Positions 46,743 to 56,879 of a stretch of 64,000 nucleotides of DNA are shown one piece after another (positions within the stretch are counted from its first letter, which is position 1; every line of letters begins with the position of its first letter). Under the pieces are notes generated by a model. That model had not been told where the DNA came from. It ran no database searches and saw nothing but the letters and a program-made list of their open reading frames with translations. Source of the stretch: Circinella umbellata (lineage: Eukaryota > Mucoromycota > Mucoromycetes > Mucorales > Lichtheimiaceae); assembly GCA_025093555.1 (NCBI GenBank), contig JAIWNF010000057.1:62001-126000 (forward strand), in the 5' to 3' direction. Made by a program: the position numbers and the translations under genes.

Positions 46743-47401
46743 TTACTCTCCGCTGGTGAAAGAAAAAGGATTTCGGAAGCACGTGGATGAATAATCCCAA
46801 AGAATATACTTGGCAAATCGATAAAAGCTGTTTTTTTTTGTTGCTAATAATGTTTGTGTCCAAATCAGGAAACTTAAGGGATGCAAAGTCGTGATGATGC
46901 GACATGATAGAGCTGAACGAGTATTTTTCAAATATTCGGGATACTTGGTAAATGATCTCAATTTCCGTTGGTCTTCGTGATATGCTTTTAGAATATCCTT
47001 GCTTGTTGTGTCCAAATTTCCAATTAAGCTTTGAAGCCGTAAAGTATACATCTTTGATATTTTTTCAGTATCGTTCTTTGTAATTTTTGGTGTATCCTAG
47101 GGATTGATTTTATCTGCCAAAGTTTGATCAAATGTGTGAGCTCGTTTTCCTCTGAATATCTTGATCTATAAACGATAAAAATAAAAAAATAAAATAAAAA
47201 AGGACAAATAAGCATACAGATGTGCTATTGCCAGGTTGGGCAAAAGCATGCATTTTTATTGGTACCAATGTCAGTATCTGAAGGCCGTTTCTGAGGGGTT
47301 GGAGATAAATGTATATTGAAATGTTCGCCAAGATCATCAACAGAATAACCAAAATAATTGCATACAGAGCATTCGTAAACAATAGAATACTCAATATCAG
47401 G
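46743..47401 (-). pseudogene. C2H2 zinc-finger gene remnant of the arm, left copy (gene 1)
   Basis: An exon opening at the acceptor before 47,401 reads PDIEYSIVYECSVCNYFGYS and continues to a C-X2-C-X12-H-X3-H finger ending EHFNIH, then a Pro/Lys-rich segment and a stop after FCPTWQ unless spliced. A second exon after TTTATAG (near 47,166) reads KIFRGKRAHTFDQTLADKI, has an in-frame TAG, and continues ITKNDTEKISKMYTLRLQ, LIGNLDTTSKDILKAYHEDQ with a frameshift at about 46,900. The right-arm copy lacks the stop at that place but is cut off upstream. A zinc-finger protein of unknown role is inferred; this copy is broken. Confidence 0.45.
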
Positions 47402-47881
47402 CTAAAGCAACAGGTGCGAATTAGTAAGTGGGAAATGAATATTTTTTTAAGAGAAAGAATAAAAAAACAAGGGGTTTTCAGGTATGAGAATAAACCCAGC
47501 TATTGCTGAAAGAATATTACCTTTTTTCCCAACAAATTTTGAGTTACGATTTTGATTCTATAATTGAAGAGGAATAGGAGGTCAGAAGAAAAAGAGAATA
47601 GCGAAACTATAAGAGTTGGGTATGCTGCTTAACTGGCTATTTGCTGGTTGTTTTTTTCGTTGTGCTTGTTCTGGTAAAGAAATTTCTAGAATAAAAAAGC
47701 ACTTCAATAAGACAATTTAAAATTATTAATATTTTTTCACTTACCATGTACAGTATGGTGATGAGCATACAGATTTCGTCTATTTGATTTATCTGCTGTT
47801 CTGGAATTTGTTTGGTAATAGTAATGGCATCTGCTTATTATCTTTACATATTGCATTATCGTTACATTCAAAAATTATTGT

Positions 47882-47939
47882 TTGCGTTCAAAAGTTATTG
47901 TTGCGGTCAATTGACCGCAACAATAACTTTTGAACGCAA
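47882..47939. repeat. 58-bp perfect palindrome in a TTGAACGCAACAAT minisatellite
   Basis: The two halves, meeting between 47,910 and 47,911, are exact reverse complements for 29 bp each. Imperfect copies of the same GTTCAAAAGTTATTGTTGCG motif flank it on both sides (about 47,862-48,005), making a wider imperfect palindrome that runs directly into the DIRS-A end. Confidence 0.9.
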
Positions 47940-48030
47940 CAATTGACCACAACAATAACTTCTGAACGCAACAATTGAACGCAACAATAACTTTTGAATG
48001 CAGCAACAATAATGAGGTTGCCGAAGCGAA

Positions 48031-48126
48031 GGAATACGAAGTGGTACAAGCTCTCTGAGCCGCGCTTTATTTTCAGTTAATATAAATAAAAATTTTCCTT
48101 CTTTTCCCTCCTTTCTCTAGATCTTT
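48031..48126. repeat. DIRS-A terminal inverted repeat, left (3') end
   Basis: It pairs with 52,191-52,285 as reverse complement with few mismatches, from GGAATAC through the AGATCTTTC end. The outermost 25 bp (48,007-48,032) instead pair with the internal complementary region. Confidence 0.85.
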
Positions 48127-48214
48127 CAAGCTAGCTATACTAATGTCATCTAATTCAATTTTTTTTTTTTTTGGGTGGGAAATTTATAATAATACAATGT
48201 AATTTCAAATGATC

Positions 48215-49310
48215 TTAAAACAAAAACTTTCTGTACCAGGGTTGGGTGTGTAGCACTTCTTCCTTCGCTTCGGCAACATCATTATTGTATGTCGTTCCTA
48301 ATACAATTCTTGTTGCCTCTGCTTCGGAATACGAAGTGGTACTCTTCTCCGTAGTAAAAATTGAATTTTGTACCTGGGTACTGTCATGTACTTTCATTGG
48401 TGGTTTATAGTAGTGTTTTTCAAATGTTCGAGTCTTGACTCTAATTGGCATGGTCCTTCACTTTTCTTGTAGTTGTGCCATTCACCACGGCCTTGATACT
48501 TGCAGCAGACCGAATTGAATGCGGTTTATAGTCTGGGTCAATGCCTGCTTTCTTCATATGTTTCGACAACCATGCTGGAACTGTTGTTTGTTTTATACTT
48601 GAAATTTTGTTAATATCCGTTTGATTAAGCGCTGTCAGTAACAACGTATGATCTATTGGTAGGTCTTTTCGTAACGACTTAGTTGTTTCTAAGAATAAAA
48701 TTAGCGTTGTGACTACACAGACTTCTATTTGTTCTTCGCCTGGTAGGAATCCCAGTTTGATATATTTTTGTTGAGATTCTTTTGGCTTACGAATTTGTAG
48801 GGTAATACCTTCAGCCTTCTTGGATACTTGGTCTTTTAAGATATACACATCTCGGTGTTGTAATATGCTAATATCACTCCTTGGGCGCCACATCGTGTGA
48901 ATGCATAATAAAAGCATGACCTTCTGTTGTAACTCATATAGTTGTAAAGTTGCACTTAGAGACAAATTCAACTTGATATATTGTATTAAGGTGTCTATAT
49001 CCCATATTTCCAGTTGGGTTGGTTTTTTAATCTGAATTTCACCTCTACGTTTAGCTTTGAAAAAATCTATAAGTTTCTTATCATTGGCAATTGGTTGGTT
49101 GTTCAGGTGGAGTACTGCTAAAACCGAAGCGATAACTGATCGATAACCATTTAATGTAGAATATAATTTTTCGCGATTATCAACTAGGAAAGCGAGTATT
49201 TGTTGAGTATGGTAGCTTTTTGGGCTTACATTTCTTTTTCGACACCAAGTTACATATTTACGACAATATGTATTGTATGCTCTATTCGTGTCAGAATGGG
49301 TATCTTTGAT
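48215..49310 (-). pseudogene. DIRS-A tyrosine recombinase, frameshifted
   Basis: The N-terminal core-binding part (TNRAYNTYCRKYVTWC, GYRSVIASVLAVLH) and catalytic part are clear. The first catalytic Arg lies in MWRPRSDI, the HxxR box is HSIRSAAS, and the Tyr lies in KHYYKPP. The frame holding R and HxxR hits a TAG just after KVKDHAN (near 48,443), and the Tyr is in a neighbouring frame (48,215-48,451). The enzyme would therefore lose its nucleophile. The C-terminal end overlaps the internal complementary region. Length and motif order fit DIRS YR proteins. The upstream part of the long frame (to 49,928) mostly shadows RNase H and the linker in the next frame. Confidence 0.85.
48262..48341. 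other. DIRS-A internal complementary region (ICR)
   Basis: CCTTCGCTTCGGCAAC (48,262 on) is the complement of the left extremity (48,007-48,032). The rest, through CCTAATACAATTCTTGTTGC to 48,341, is the complement of the right extremity (about 52,275-52,326). In DIRS elements the ICR templates the joining of the two ends during circle formation. Confidence 0.85.
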
Positions 49311-49384
49311 TAAATGTTTAATGGTTTCATAGTTCATACCATTGGATCTCCTTTCATCACTGATAATCTCCATGCAATCAGACT

Positions 49385-49717
49385 CTATTTCCAGTTCACT
49401 TTCCAAATTATTGGGCGTGCTAGATGTTTCATTTGTAATAAAATTGGGAACCAAAATTGGCTTTTCCACAAGGGAGTTACCAACACTGCCTTCTTCGTTT
49501 TGTCTTTCTTTATCTTCTGAATGACCTTTGGAATTAGCTTCCATGGTGGAAACATATATAAATCTTGTCTCTTCCAGCTCTGGTTGAATGCATCGGTTTT
49601 GGACGCCCAAGGGTCCTCTTGGAAACTCCAGTAACTTGGTAACTGGTGGTTGTGGGCCGCCGCAAAAGCATCTACCTTCAGTGACTTGCCCCATCTTTGT
49701 TGAATTTTCTTGAACAT
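49385..49717 (-). pseudogene. DIRS-A RNase H-to-recombinase linker region
   Basis: The frame reads KIQQRWGKSLKVDAFAAAHN, SFQEDPWASKTDAFNQSW, MFPPWKLI and VTPLWKSQFWFPIL. These are the trademark motifs of the segment following RNase H in DIRS/Ngaro pol proteins (W-G, D-x-F-A, AFPP, LVTPxWxxQxWFP). It is not in frame with the recombinase, so at least one shift separates them. Confidence 0.75.
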
Positions 49718-49756
49718 ATTCTTTGGAATTGTTGATTCGTAAAATGGCTTCTTGGA

Positions 49757-50038
49757 TCAACTTAGTTGGTCGGCTTTCACATTGAGAACTCCTGGAATAT
49801 GCTGATAGTGGACAGTAAGATGATGAGTATTGCATAATTCTTGAATTTTCACTGCTAAGTCTTGTAGTGCGAACGATGCTGTTCCTCCTGCTTTTGTGAC
49901 ATACTTCAATGCCGTCATATTGTCGCACAAAATCTTGATCGTGGTGTCTTTTAATCTTTTTGAATAAATAAGCAGAGCATAATAAATCGTCTTTAGCTCC
50001 CTCACATTGATTGATTGTTCTTTTTCTTTTTTCATCAA
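49757..50038 (-). pseudogene. DIRS-A RNase H domain
   Basis: The frame has SINVRELKTIYYALL (catalytic Glu), KILCDNMTALKYVTKAGGT (catalytic Asp) and HYQHIPGVLNVKADQLS (distal Asp), the usual order in DIRS RNase H. The first conserved Asp region is upstream and not clearly in frame. It ends at a stop after DQLS. Confidence 0.75.
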
Positions 50039-50345
50039 AAACCCTACTGTTTAGATCAATTTGAGCTCACTCCTATCCTTCATCTGACGCATCTACATTT
50101 ATCTCAATAGTCGGTTCTTGAATGAGTATCTTGTGAATAGGTAACCCACTTTCTTTTACTAAGTGATTTTTCCACCATTATATTTCGTTTTTTGATTCTG
50201 GTGATAATAGACAATTGCCATCCCAATTGTGGTTGTGTGATCATAGATTTTTTGCACAGTCTCTTTGCATATGTCTTATGTGTAATAATGCTTTGCCTAT
50301 TGCTGGAATGACTGCTGTCATCTTTCCAAGGAGGCTTGCTATCCA

Positions 50346-50900
50346 TCAGCATGATTGTATCTTCGGTGCTTCTGCTTGGCGAATTCTTTGTAATAATTTC
50401 GTTATTTTTGTGTTGGGTAAAGATATCAACATCTTCTCTGTGTTGAATAGGAAGCCTAAAAACTCTTGAGTCCTCTTTGGTTTGGAAACACTCTTCTTCT
50501 GGTTGATAAGAAAACCAAGTTTCTCCAAATGTTTCATTTCTATTTGAACTGATTCGATCATCTTTTTCTTTGATTACTCCAAGATACAAATATTGTCAAG
50601 GTAATATATAAGATGCATACCCTTGGCTCGTAAATGTTCTATTGCATATCTCATTAATTTCAAAAATATTCTTGGTGCTATACTTAGGCCAAATGCCAGC
50701 GAGGTGTATTGGTAAACAATGTTGTTGTTCTTGAACATCAAATATTTTGTGAATCCTCGTGAATCAGTACTACCACATAGGTGTCCTTCAGATCTATCTT
50801 GCACATATAATCTTCTTTCTCGATTATATCCTATAGTGCTGGGACACCTTCCATCTTGAAGTGTTGTAATGTTAGAAATTAGTTCAATTTTGTACAGTTC
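50346..50900 (-). pseudogene. DIRS-A reverse transcriptase, damaged
   Basis: RT motif A is seen near 50,790-50,800 as KIDLKDTYVVV, in one frame. RGFTKYLMFKNNNIVYQYTS, LAFGLSIAPRIF and motif C follow in the next frame, after a local GATTCACGAGGATTCAC repeat that marks the shift. Motif C reads YLDN instead of YLDD, so a metal-binding Asp is lost, and a TAA follows seven codons on. Downstream FLINQKKSVSKPKRTQEFLG fits motif D/E. All the point changes noted fit G-to-A or C-to-T. Confidence 0.8.
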
Positions 50901-51008
50901 AATATTGGTCTGCGTTTTGTTGTCTCTTAGATGGTGAAAAATGTTGATAGAAAATCTCAGTTTTGAGTAGGTGAACGTTGATAAATTGTTGGACTGCTAT
51001 ATCGACTA

Positions 51009-51581
51009 CTATCTTCTTTGTGCATTCATTCTCAAAGTAGTTGTTCCCCATGGGATTGGTGTTCTTGCAAATTGTAAATGGTAACCGGTTTCTACTACTG
51101 AAATTGGCCACGAGTGAGATGTAATCTTCTTCCAGTGGGAAGAAAAATGGCGTAATCGTCCTCCTGGTGAAATTCCATCTAGGAGAATTGAATAGTTCTT
51201 GCTTGTTGGAGGGGAGTGAATTAAATGAGATTTTTGATTTTCTTGATTTGTTTGAGTTAATTGGGTCTTTTGTGTCCCTTGAATGGTTGATTTCTGAATA
51301 TTAATTGTTGTCGTGGTGGCTTGTCCTGGGGGCAGTTTCGTGACCACTGCTTGACTGCTCGTCTCTCTGTGAATTCCAGTTTCCCCAGCCTCTCCCTCTA
51401 TGGAATAAAAAAGGTCCTCTGCCTCAATGTCCATGGGTTCGAAATCTGGCACCGCGTCCCATGTTCGTGTTGTTGTTAAATCTATTTTCTCGGTAAGTAT
51501 TTCCTGTGGCTTGTTGTTTAAATGTTTCTTCGAAATAATGTTTAATGAATTCGTTGCTAAATGCATATTTCTTCTCGCCAA
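51009..51581 (-). pseudogene. DIRS-A gag/pol junction region
   Basis: The frame overlaps the gag-like frame and ends with SPGGRLRHFSSHWKKITSHS and WPISVVETGYHLQF. This is the segment that opens DIRS pol just before the RT fingers (GGRL..F...W..L......I..GY). Its middle is Thr/Gln-rich and disordered. Confidence 0.7.
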
Positions 51582-52176
51582 GCTCTGGTGTCTCCATGTG
51601 TTTAGGGCTATATAGGAGTTTAAGAGCCTTTGTGGTGATATCCCTTGCTTCGTTTTCTTGATGTTTTGCTATGCCTAATCCAAAAACAGCCAGTCTACAT
51701 GCTTTTTCCATAATGGCTTGGAAAATTTCTTTTTCATCTTGGCTTCTTGTTCTTTCTGAATAATATTGGAGGCTTTCAAAGAGTTCTGTTGCTGCTCTTG
51801 CTTGTGCTCTCATATTTTCTGTAAGTTTATAAATAGCTGATATGAATTGTAAAGTATCAACTTTTCCTTGTTTAAGTTTGTTGATGAAGTTAGGGTTAGG
51901 ACTTTCTGGGGTGTTCCAACCTTCATTGATATATCTTAGTAATGAACGTTTGAATTTTTGTAAGACTTTTTGGATTTCAAAGGTGTTATAAGCTCCCAAT
52001 TCCTCACAGGTCTCGATTGGAAGGTCAAAACCTCTACTTCGTTGTTCTGATTCTTAATTTTAATTCTCTTGGACTCTTTGTACAACTGCTTCGATACGTT
52101 CACCGACTTGTTCCTTAGTAAATACTGTTTGTTCTATATGTTGGTTATTAGTGAGATCACTTATACTCTTTTCCAT
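51424..52176 (-). pseudogene. DIRS-A gag-like protein with two nonsense codons
   Basis: The frame opens at an ATG at 52,176 (MEKSISDLTNNQHIEQ), just inside the right inverted repeat, and continues helical (GAYNTFEIQKVLQKFKRSLL, EIFQAIMEKACRLAVFGLGI). Two TAA codons occur three codons apart near 52,055-52,065, within otherwise continuous frame. The C-terminus is Asn/Arg-rich (NNNTNMGRGARFR), suited to nucleic-acid binding. The position and composition suit a DIRS ORF1/Gag. Confidence 0.65.
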
Positions 52177-52190
52177 GGTGCACGGCTTAG

Positions 52191-52285
52191 AAAGATCTAG
52201 AGAAAGGAGGGAAAAGAGGGAAAATTTTATTTATATTAACTGAAAATAAAGCGCAGCTCAGAGAGCTTGTACCACTTTGTATTCC
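52191..52285. repeat. DIRS-A terminal inverted repeat, right (5') end
   Basis: Reverse complement of 48,031-48,126. The extremity continues to about 52,327, where ATACAA meets TTGAACGCC, a unit of the same minisatellite that flanks the left end. Confidence 0.85.
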
Positions 52286-52357
52286 GAAGTGGAGGCAATA
52301 AGAATTGTATTAGGAATAACATACAATTGAACGCCACAATTGGTTCTTTAGACATAA

Positions 52358-52384
52358 GAATATAAAATAAGAAATATGATTGCT
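52358..52384. repeat. DIRS-B terminal inverted repeat, left
   Basis: 27 bp identical to the reverse complement of 56,392-56,418. Confidence 0.9.
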
Positions 52385-52501
52385 TTATCTTCTTTTTATT
52401 TAATGTCAGCGAAAAAGTTTTTAAAATAATAATAAATCTGTAATTGTTCTAATAATATATATAATTGATCTTCTTTTTTGCTCAGTCAGCACTACAAAAA
52501 T

Positions 52502-54349
52502 ATGGACCCAACTAATTCTGAACAAACTTCTGAACAATTGGTTGCTATGCAACAACGTATTGTACAATTAGAAGAATTTATTACTCAACAACAACATCAA
52601 CAACAGCAGCAGCAACAACCAACATCATCAGCTCAACCTTTAGCAGAACCTCAATCAACAATTTCTGAACCTATGACAGAGGTGATGGAAGAGGTTAATT
52701 TACTTCATTCTTTAGAAACGCGACCCTCTTATTCATAGACACCTCCTAATCTTTTGGCAGATGTACTTCAATTACATTCTCCCTTACTTCCATCTACCAT
52801 GCTATCTGATGAGGAACGTCGCACAATTATTGACAGGTACCCGAACATTGATGGTGTACAATATCAGCCACCTGATAGCATACCCATGGCTTCCCGAAAA
52901 ATGAAACCATACCAATCCCAACAAGACATGTCTTTAAAGAGACTTCAATATTTGATCTCTGGGGTTTTTAGACCGATGGATGTGATTGAGTTAGAAATTA
53001 GCAAGGATATTCACAATAAGAATGTTCAACGTTATTTATTGATGCTTCGAGATACCCACTCTTTGCTTTTGAATATTTCTGCACAAGTCAATGAAATGCG
53101 AAATAATCTGGCCCTTCAAGCTATCAATCCTACCTTTTCATCTGCAACTTCTACCAACAGCAACTATACTATGTCACAAGAGGATTTCCAAGCTTCTTCT
53201 GCTCAAGCCATCCAAAAACCTAGTAATTTTCGAAATAACAGAAAACCCTTCAACAATAACAATTTTCAACAGCAACACTCAACTCAACTTTTTCAACATC
53301 AGTAGTTTTTTTGATCAGGTCCGTCCTCTCAGCAGGGCAGTAACTACAACAACAATACCCAAGGCCTCAACACCAACCAAGCTACTTCAAGTTGGACAAA
53401 CCGGACCAATTCCAAAACCAACAAAACGTTCTCCAGCAACAATCCTTACCACAACAAAACAATAGTCGATTCACACCTAATCGGCGGGGGTCGACTAAGC
53501 CAATTTTATACATAGTGGACCACTCTTTCAATCGACACCTGGCTACTGAACACAATAAACAACGGGTTCAAAATACCATTCATCTCATTACCTCTGCTCC
53601 GATAACAACCCCAACCTATAATCCCATACAACTAACAACAAAAACAGCTACTACAGCAAGAAATTAATCAATAATCGCAAAAAGGAGCCATAGAACAAGT
53701 TCAGTAACCAGTTACAATTCCACGGTTTTACAGCAGCATGTTCTTCATCCCTAAGAAAAATGGTAGATCACGCCCTGTCTTCAATCTGAAATTATTGAAC
53801 CATCATATCAAGGCTCCTCATTTCAAAATGGAAACCTTATAAGAGGTAACCAAATTAATCAAACACAACAACTTTTTAACTTCAATCGACCTTTTCGATG
53901 CATTTCTTCATATAGCTGTTCACCCAGAATCATGGAAATATCTTCACTTCTATTGGCAAGGGACAACTTACCAGTTTTGTACAACCCCATTCGGACTGTC
54001 ACTAGTGCCACGGCTCTTCACCAAATTGACAAAACCTATATTGGAATGGGCACACATGAAACAGATTCGATTGAGCGCCTATTTGGACGACTGGATCATA
54101 ATAGCAGACTCTGCAATACAAGCCACTCAACATACTCACCTACTACTAAAGAAACTAGAATCCTTAGGATGGATTATAAACTACAAGAAATCAATCCTGA
54201 CTCCCACTCAAACAATCGAGCACCTAGGTTTTTTTATCAGATACTACTATGATGACAGCACAACTGCCAGAAAAGAAATTGAGAGATTTACAACGCAGTA
54301 TCTAACAAGTCTTAAAACAACCAGTACAATCGCCTTGGGTGGTTCATAG
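52502..54349 (+). pseudogene. DIRS-B gag and reverse transcriptase in one frame with nine stops
   Basis: One reading frame runs from MDPTNSEQTSEQLVAMQQ (ATG 52,502) through a Gln-rich stretch, a helical gag (LSDEERRTIIDRYPNID), a GGRLSQFYT segment and the RT: SSMFFIPKKNGRSRPVFNLK, motif A SIDLFDAFLHI, TPFGLSLVPRLFTKL, motif C AYLDDWIIIADS (both Asp kept), and TQTIEHLGFFIRY. Stops in this frame start at 52,736 TAG, 53,303 TAG, 53,312 TGA, 53,513 TAG, 53,603 TAA, 53,633 TAA, 53,672 TAA, 53,705 TAA and 53,840 TAA; no frameshift is needed before about 54,250. Each stop is one C-to-T change away from a Gln or Arg codon. Confidence 0.82.
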
Positions 54350-54595
54350 CTTAACTATGCACATACAAGCAGCTACTTTTGCTCTGATCTCCATACGACT
54401 ACATACTCAACACTTGCTCCGCATGAAGAATCACACAGTCAAAGCATCTTCAGATTAGGACAGACCCTACCAATTATCACCTAAATGCATTGAAGAGCTG
54501 ACATGGTGAAAGAACAATCTCCATATTTGGAATGGCAAGAGAATCTTACCTCAAACACCACAGCAAACAATATTCGTAAATTCCAGCAACAGTAG

Positions 54596-55270
54596 TTGGG
54601 GTTGCAGTCTACAACTTTTTCATCTGCATCATCAGCATCACTAACAACTCACTGCATTTGGTCATTGGACTCATCAAGAAGCACAAATGTCAATAAACTG
54701 GCGCGAGTTAAAAGCGGCGTTTTTAGCCTTACAAACCTTCCCACATATAAAGAATATGAGAATTTTGATCTGCACAGACAACACCACACCAATGTCATAT
54801 ATGAATAAGCAAGGTGGGACGAAATCGCTACCTTTCATGGAATTAGCGACCGACCTATAGAAATAGTGCTTAGCACAGGGAATCACCATTCAATCAACAC
54901 ATATACAAGGAATTCTCAATACTACTGCAGATTACGAATCTTGTCGACCGTATCTTAAAGACAATTAGATGATCAAGAAATGCATTTTTCAACTTATACA
55001 ACACAAAATGGGAGAAAGCAATGTGGCTCTTTTTGCAGATCGAATCACCAAACAACTTCTAAAATATGTATTATGGCTTCCAGACCCAGAAAGTATATTC
55101 AATGACGCATTTACCATCCTGTGGAATCAATTTCACCATCCCTATCTGAATCCACCTTGGAACTTAATCAATCATTGTCTGCAGAAATTACAATAGGAGC
55201 AAGTCCAACAAGCAGCAATAATCACCCCTTGGTGGCCTTCAGCACTCTGGTTCCCAACATTACAATCATG
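54596..55270 (+). pseudogene. DIRS-B RNase H and linker, with stops and shifts
   Basis: Fragments read INWRELKAAFLALQTFPHI (RNase H Glu), ILICTDNTTPMSYMNKQGGT (Asp) and QSTHIQGILNTTADYES (distal Asp). The linker follows with NVALFADRITKQL, FNDAFTILWNQF and WWPSALWFPTLQS. Stops near 54,860 and 54,967 stand where the family has Trp, so TGG to TAG fits. Confidence 0.75.
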
Positions 55271-55332
55271 AGTGTCTGACCACCTCTGATTCTACCTCAG
55301 TCGGCTATACACCTTCCAACACCAACTGCAAT

Positions 55333-56439
55333 TTGGCCAATGACAAACAACCTCTAGAAGCTCGCCGTATGGAAATTATCAACTCCAAATTCATAGATAC
55401 TAATTTGAGCATTAACGCCAAACATATCTTACTTAACAAATATTTAGAAAATAATACAACCAATAAGTCTTACAAACCTGGTCAACTTTTATTTGTAAAG
55501 TGGACTTTGCAATATAATATTTCACCCCAACATTTTACTCCGTTTGATCTAATAAATTTTTTAAGCAATATGCATCTTTCTCACTCTTACTCAGTTTCAA
55601 TTTTACAACTTTTTCATTCAGCTGTCACTCACTTATATCACAACCCTCAAAGTCTTCGATCAAATGAAGCAGTCAATTCTTTTATCACAATATTACTTTA
55701 GGAGGCACCTCCTAAACTACTTCATCGTCCTACCATTAGCTTACAGCCAAGTATTGACTATTTGACCTATTTGTCCAATGCTTCTTTCACTACCTTACAA
55801 AGCAAGCTGGCTTTTCTATTGGGTTTCACTTGTTTTCTTAGACCTTCTGACTTACATCGCATTCCATTCTCATCTGTGAAGGTTTTTGGAGCTAATGAAT
55901 ATCTTCATTTTGAAGTTCATAAACGAAAAGAAAAATGTGGTCGTCATCACATTATCAAGTCCTTCTTAGTAAAAGCATATAAGAATGATCGCATATGTCC
56001 TGTCAATACCTTTTTGGTTCCATAAACCAAACGTCCTTCTTCTCAAGTCTCCTTTTTGTTCCTCAATCCTCTTCAGCCTAACAAAGAACTTAGTACAAGA
56101 ACAATTCAAGCATGGATCTCAAAACTAATTCGGTTATCTACCAGTAAATCTTGGGTTTCTCTTCGATTGATTGCATCCTCTCTGGCACTACAATCTGGTA
56201 TTCCAAAAGATGACATTGTCACCATAGGTAATTGGGCCTCATCATCCACCTTCGAACATCATTATCATCACGAACATTTATCATCCTTTGACTTCACCAA
56301 TACTCTTCTCTTAAGTACTATGGACCAAGATTCTGATGATGATATATTTTTTGATGCCATGGATATCTCTGATGCTTATATACTCTGGATTAGCAATCAT
56401 ATTTCTTATTTTATATTCAAGTGTCTCATTCAATTCTAG
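55333..56439 (+). pseudogene. DIRS-B tyrosine recombinase with two in-frame stops
   Basis: One frame throughout, interrupted by TAG at 55,699 and TAA at 56,023. The N-terminal part has INAKHILLNKYLENN and LLFVKWTLQYNISPQ. The catalytic part has GFTCFLRPSDLHRI (first Arg), VSLRLIASSLALQSG in the HxxR position with the His replaced by Ser, GNWASSSTFEHHY with the Trp and Tyr present. It ends inside the right inverted repeat. Both stops are one C-to-T from Gln codons; the His-to-Ser change is not. Confidence 0.8.
56392..56418. repeat. DIRS-B terminal inverted repeat, right
   Basis: 27 bp identical to the reverse complement of 52,358-52,384; it encodes the last residues of the recombinase frame. 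Confidence 0.9.
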
Positions 56440-56461
56440 TAGAATTTTATTCGACATTTGA

Positions 56462-56840
56462 ATGGCAGATAAAATCAGTTCCCAGGATACACCAAAAATT
56501 ACAAAGAATGATACTGAAAAAATATCAAAGATGTATACTTTACGACTTCAAGGCTTAATTGGAAATTTGGACACAACAAGCAAGGATATCCTAAAAGCAT
56601 ATCATGAAGACCAATGGAAATTGAGATCATTTACCAAGTATCCCGAATGTTTGAAAAATACTCATTCAGCTCTATCATGTTGCAATCATCATGACTTTGC
56701 ATCCTTTAAGTTTCCTGGTTTGGACACAAACATTACTAGCAATAAAGAAAACAGCTTTTATCAATTTGCTAAGTATATTCTTTAGGATTATTCATCTAAG
56801 TGCTTTCGAAATCTGTTATCTTTCACCAATAGAGAGTAAT
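56462..56840 (+). pseudogene. Arm gene 1, right copy, 5'-truncated
   Basis: Reads MADKISSQDTPKITKNDTEK, MYTLRLQGLIGNLDTTSKD and FTKYPECLKNTHSALSC, then SFYQFAKYIL and a TAG. The left copy has Trp (TGG) at that TAG. It lacks the upstream zinc-finger exon present at 47,212-47,401. Unlike the left copy it keeps one frame through NHHDFASFKFPGLDTNITS. Confidence 0.5.
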
Positions 56841-56879
56841 CAATAACAATTAATTTTACTGTAAACAGTAAATTAATTT

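Larger units (their letters stand above)
44410..47120. repeat. Left arm of long inverted repeat
   Basis: This arm matches the reverse complement of 56,462-59,115 over its whole length. The outer end is near TAATGATTGGCGGGGG and the inner end near GGTGTATCC...ATTTTATCTGCCA. Differences seen between arms are few and mostly G/A or C/T exchanges, with small indels in homopolymers. It carries remnants of three small spliced genes and a tRNA-like/hairpin module. The gene sequence on the left continues beyond the inner end (to 47,401), whereas on the right it is cut off next to DIRS-B. Confidence 0.9.
48007..52327 (-). mobile_element. DIRS-type tyrosine-recombinase retrotransposon (DIRS-A), damaged
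   Basis: Coding on the minus strand in the order gag-like, reverse transcriptase, RNase H, tyrosine recombinase. Terminal inverted repeats of about 95 bp (48,031-48,126 and 52,191-52,285) share GGTACAAGCTCTCTGAGC and the pyrimidine-rich part. An internal complementary region at 48,262-48,341 is complementary to the joined outer ends: one half matches 48,007-48,032, the other the right extremity up to about 52,327. This end structure defines DIRS elements, which replicate through a circular DNA and integrate with a tyrosine recombinase, without target-site duplication; none is seen. Stops, frameshifts and catalytic-site changes show it is not autonomous now. Confidence 0.88.
52350..56435 (+). 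mobile_element. DIRS-type retrotransposon (DIRS-B), decayed by nonsense changes
   Basis: Plus-strand element with gag-like, RT, RNase H and tyrosine-recombinase regions in DIRS order. A 27-bp perfect inverted repeat (52,358-52,384 and 56,392-56,418, AATATAAAATAAGAAATATG core) marks the ends; an AGACA just outside also pairs. It begins about 20 bp from the right end of DIRS-A and ends about 30 bp before the right arm. Proteins differ strongly from those of DIRS-A, so the two are separate families. Frames run long with many stops but few indels. No internal complementary region was identified by eye. Confidence 0.8.

Noticed and set aside
49314..49524. Plus-strand frames inside DIRS-A
   Set aside because: They are shadows of minus-strand pol sequence with no motif of their own.
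52502..56439. TAA/TAG read as Gln in DIRS-B (altered genetic code or readthrough)
   Set aside because: Gln fits many positions, but host genes here end at TAA, TAG and TGA in the normal way and other DIRS-B stops sit at Trp or Arg positions, so mutation is the simpler account.
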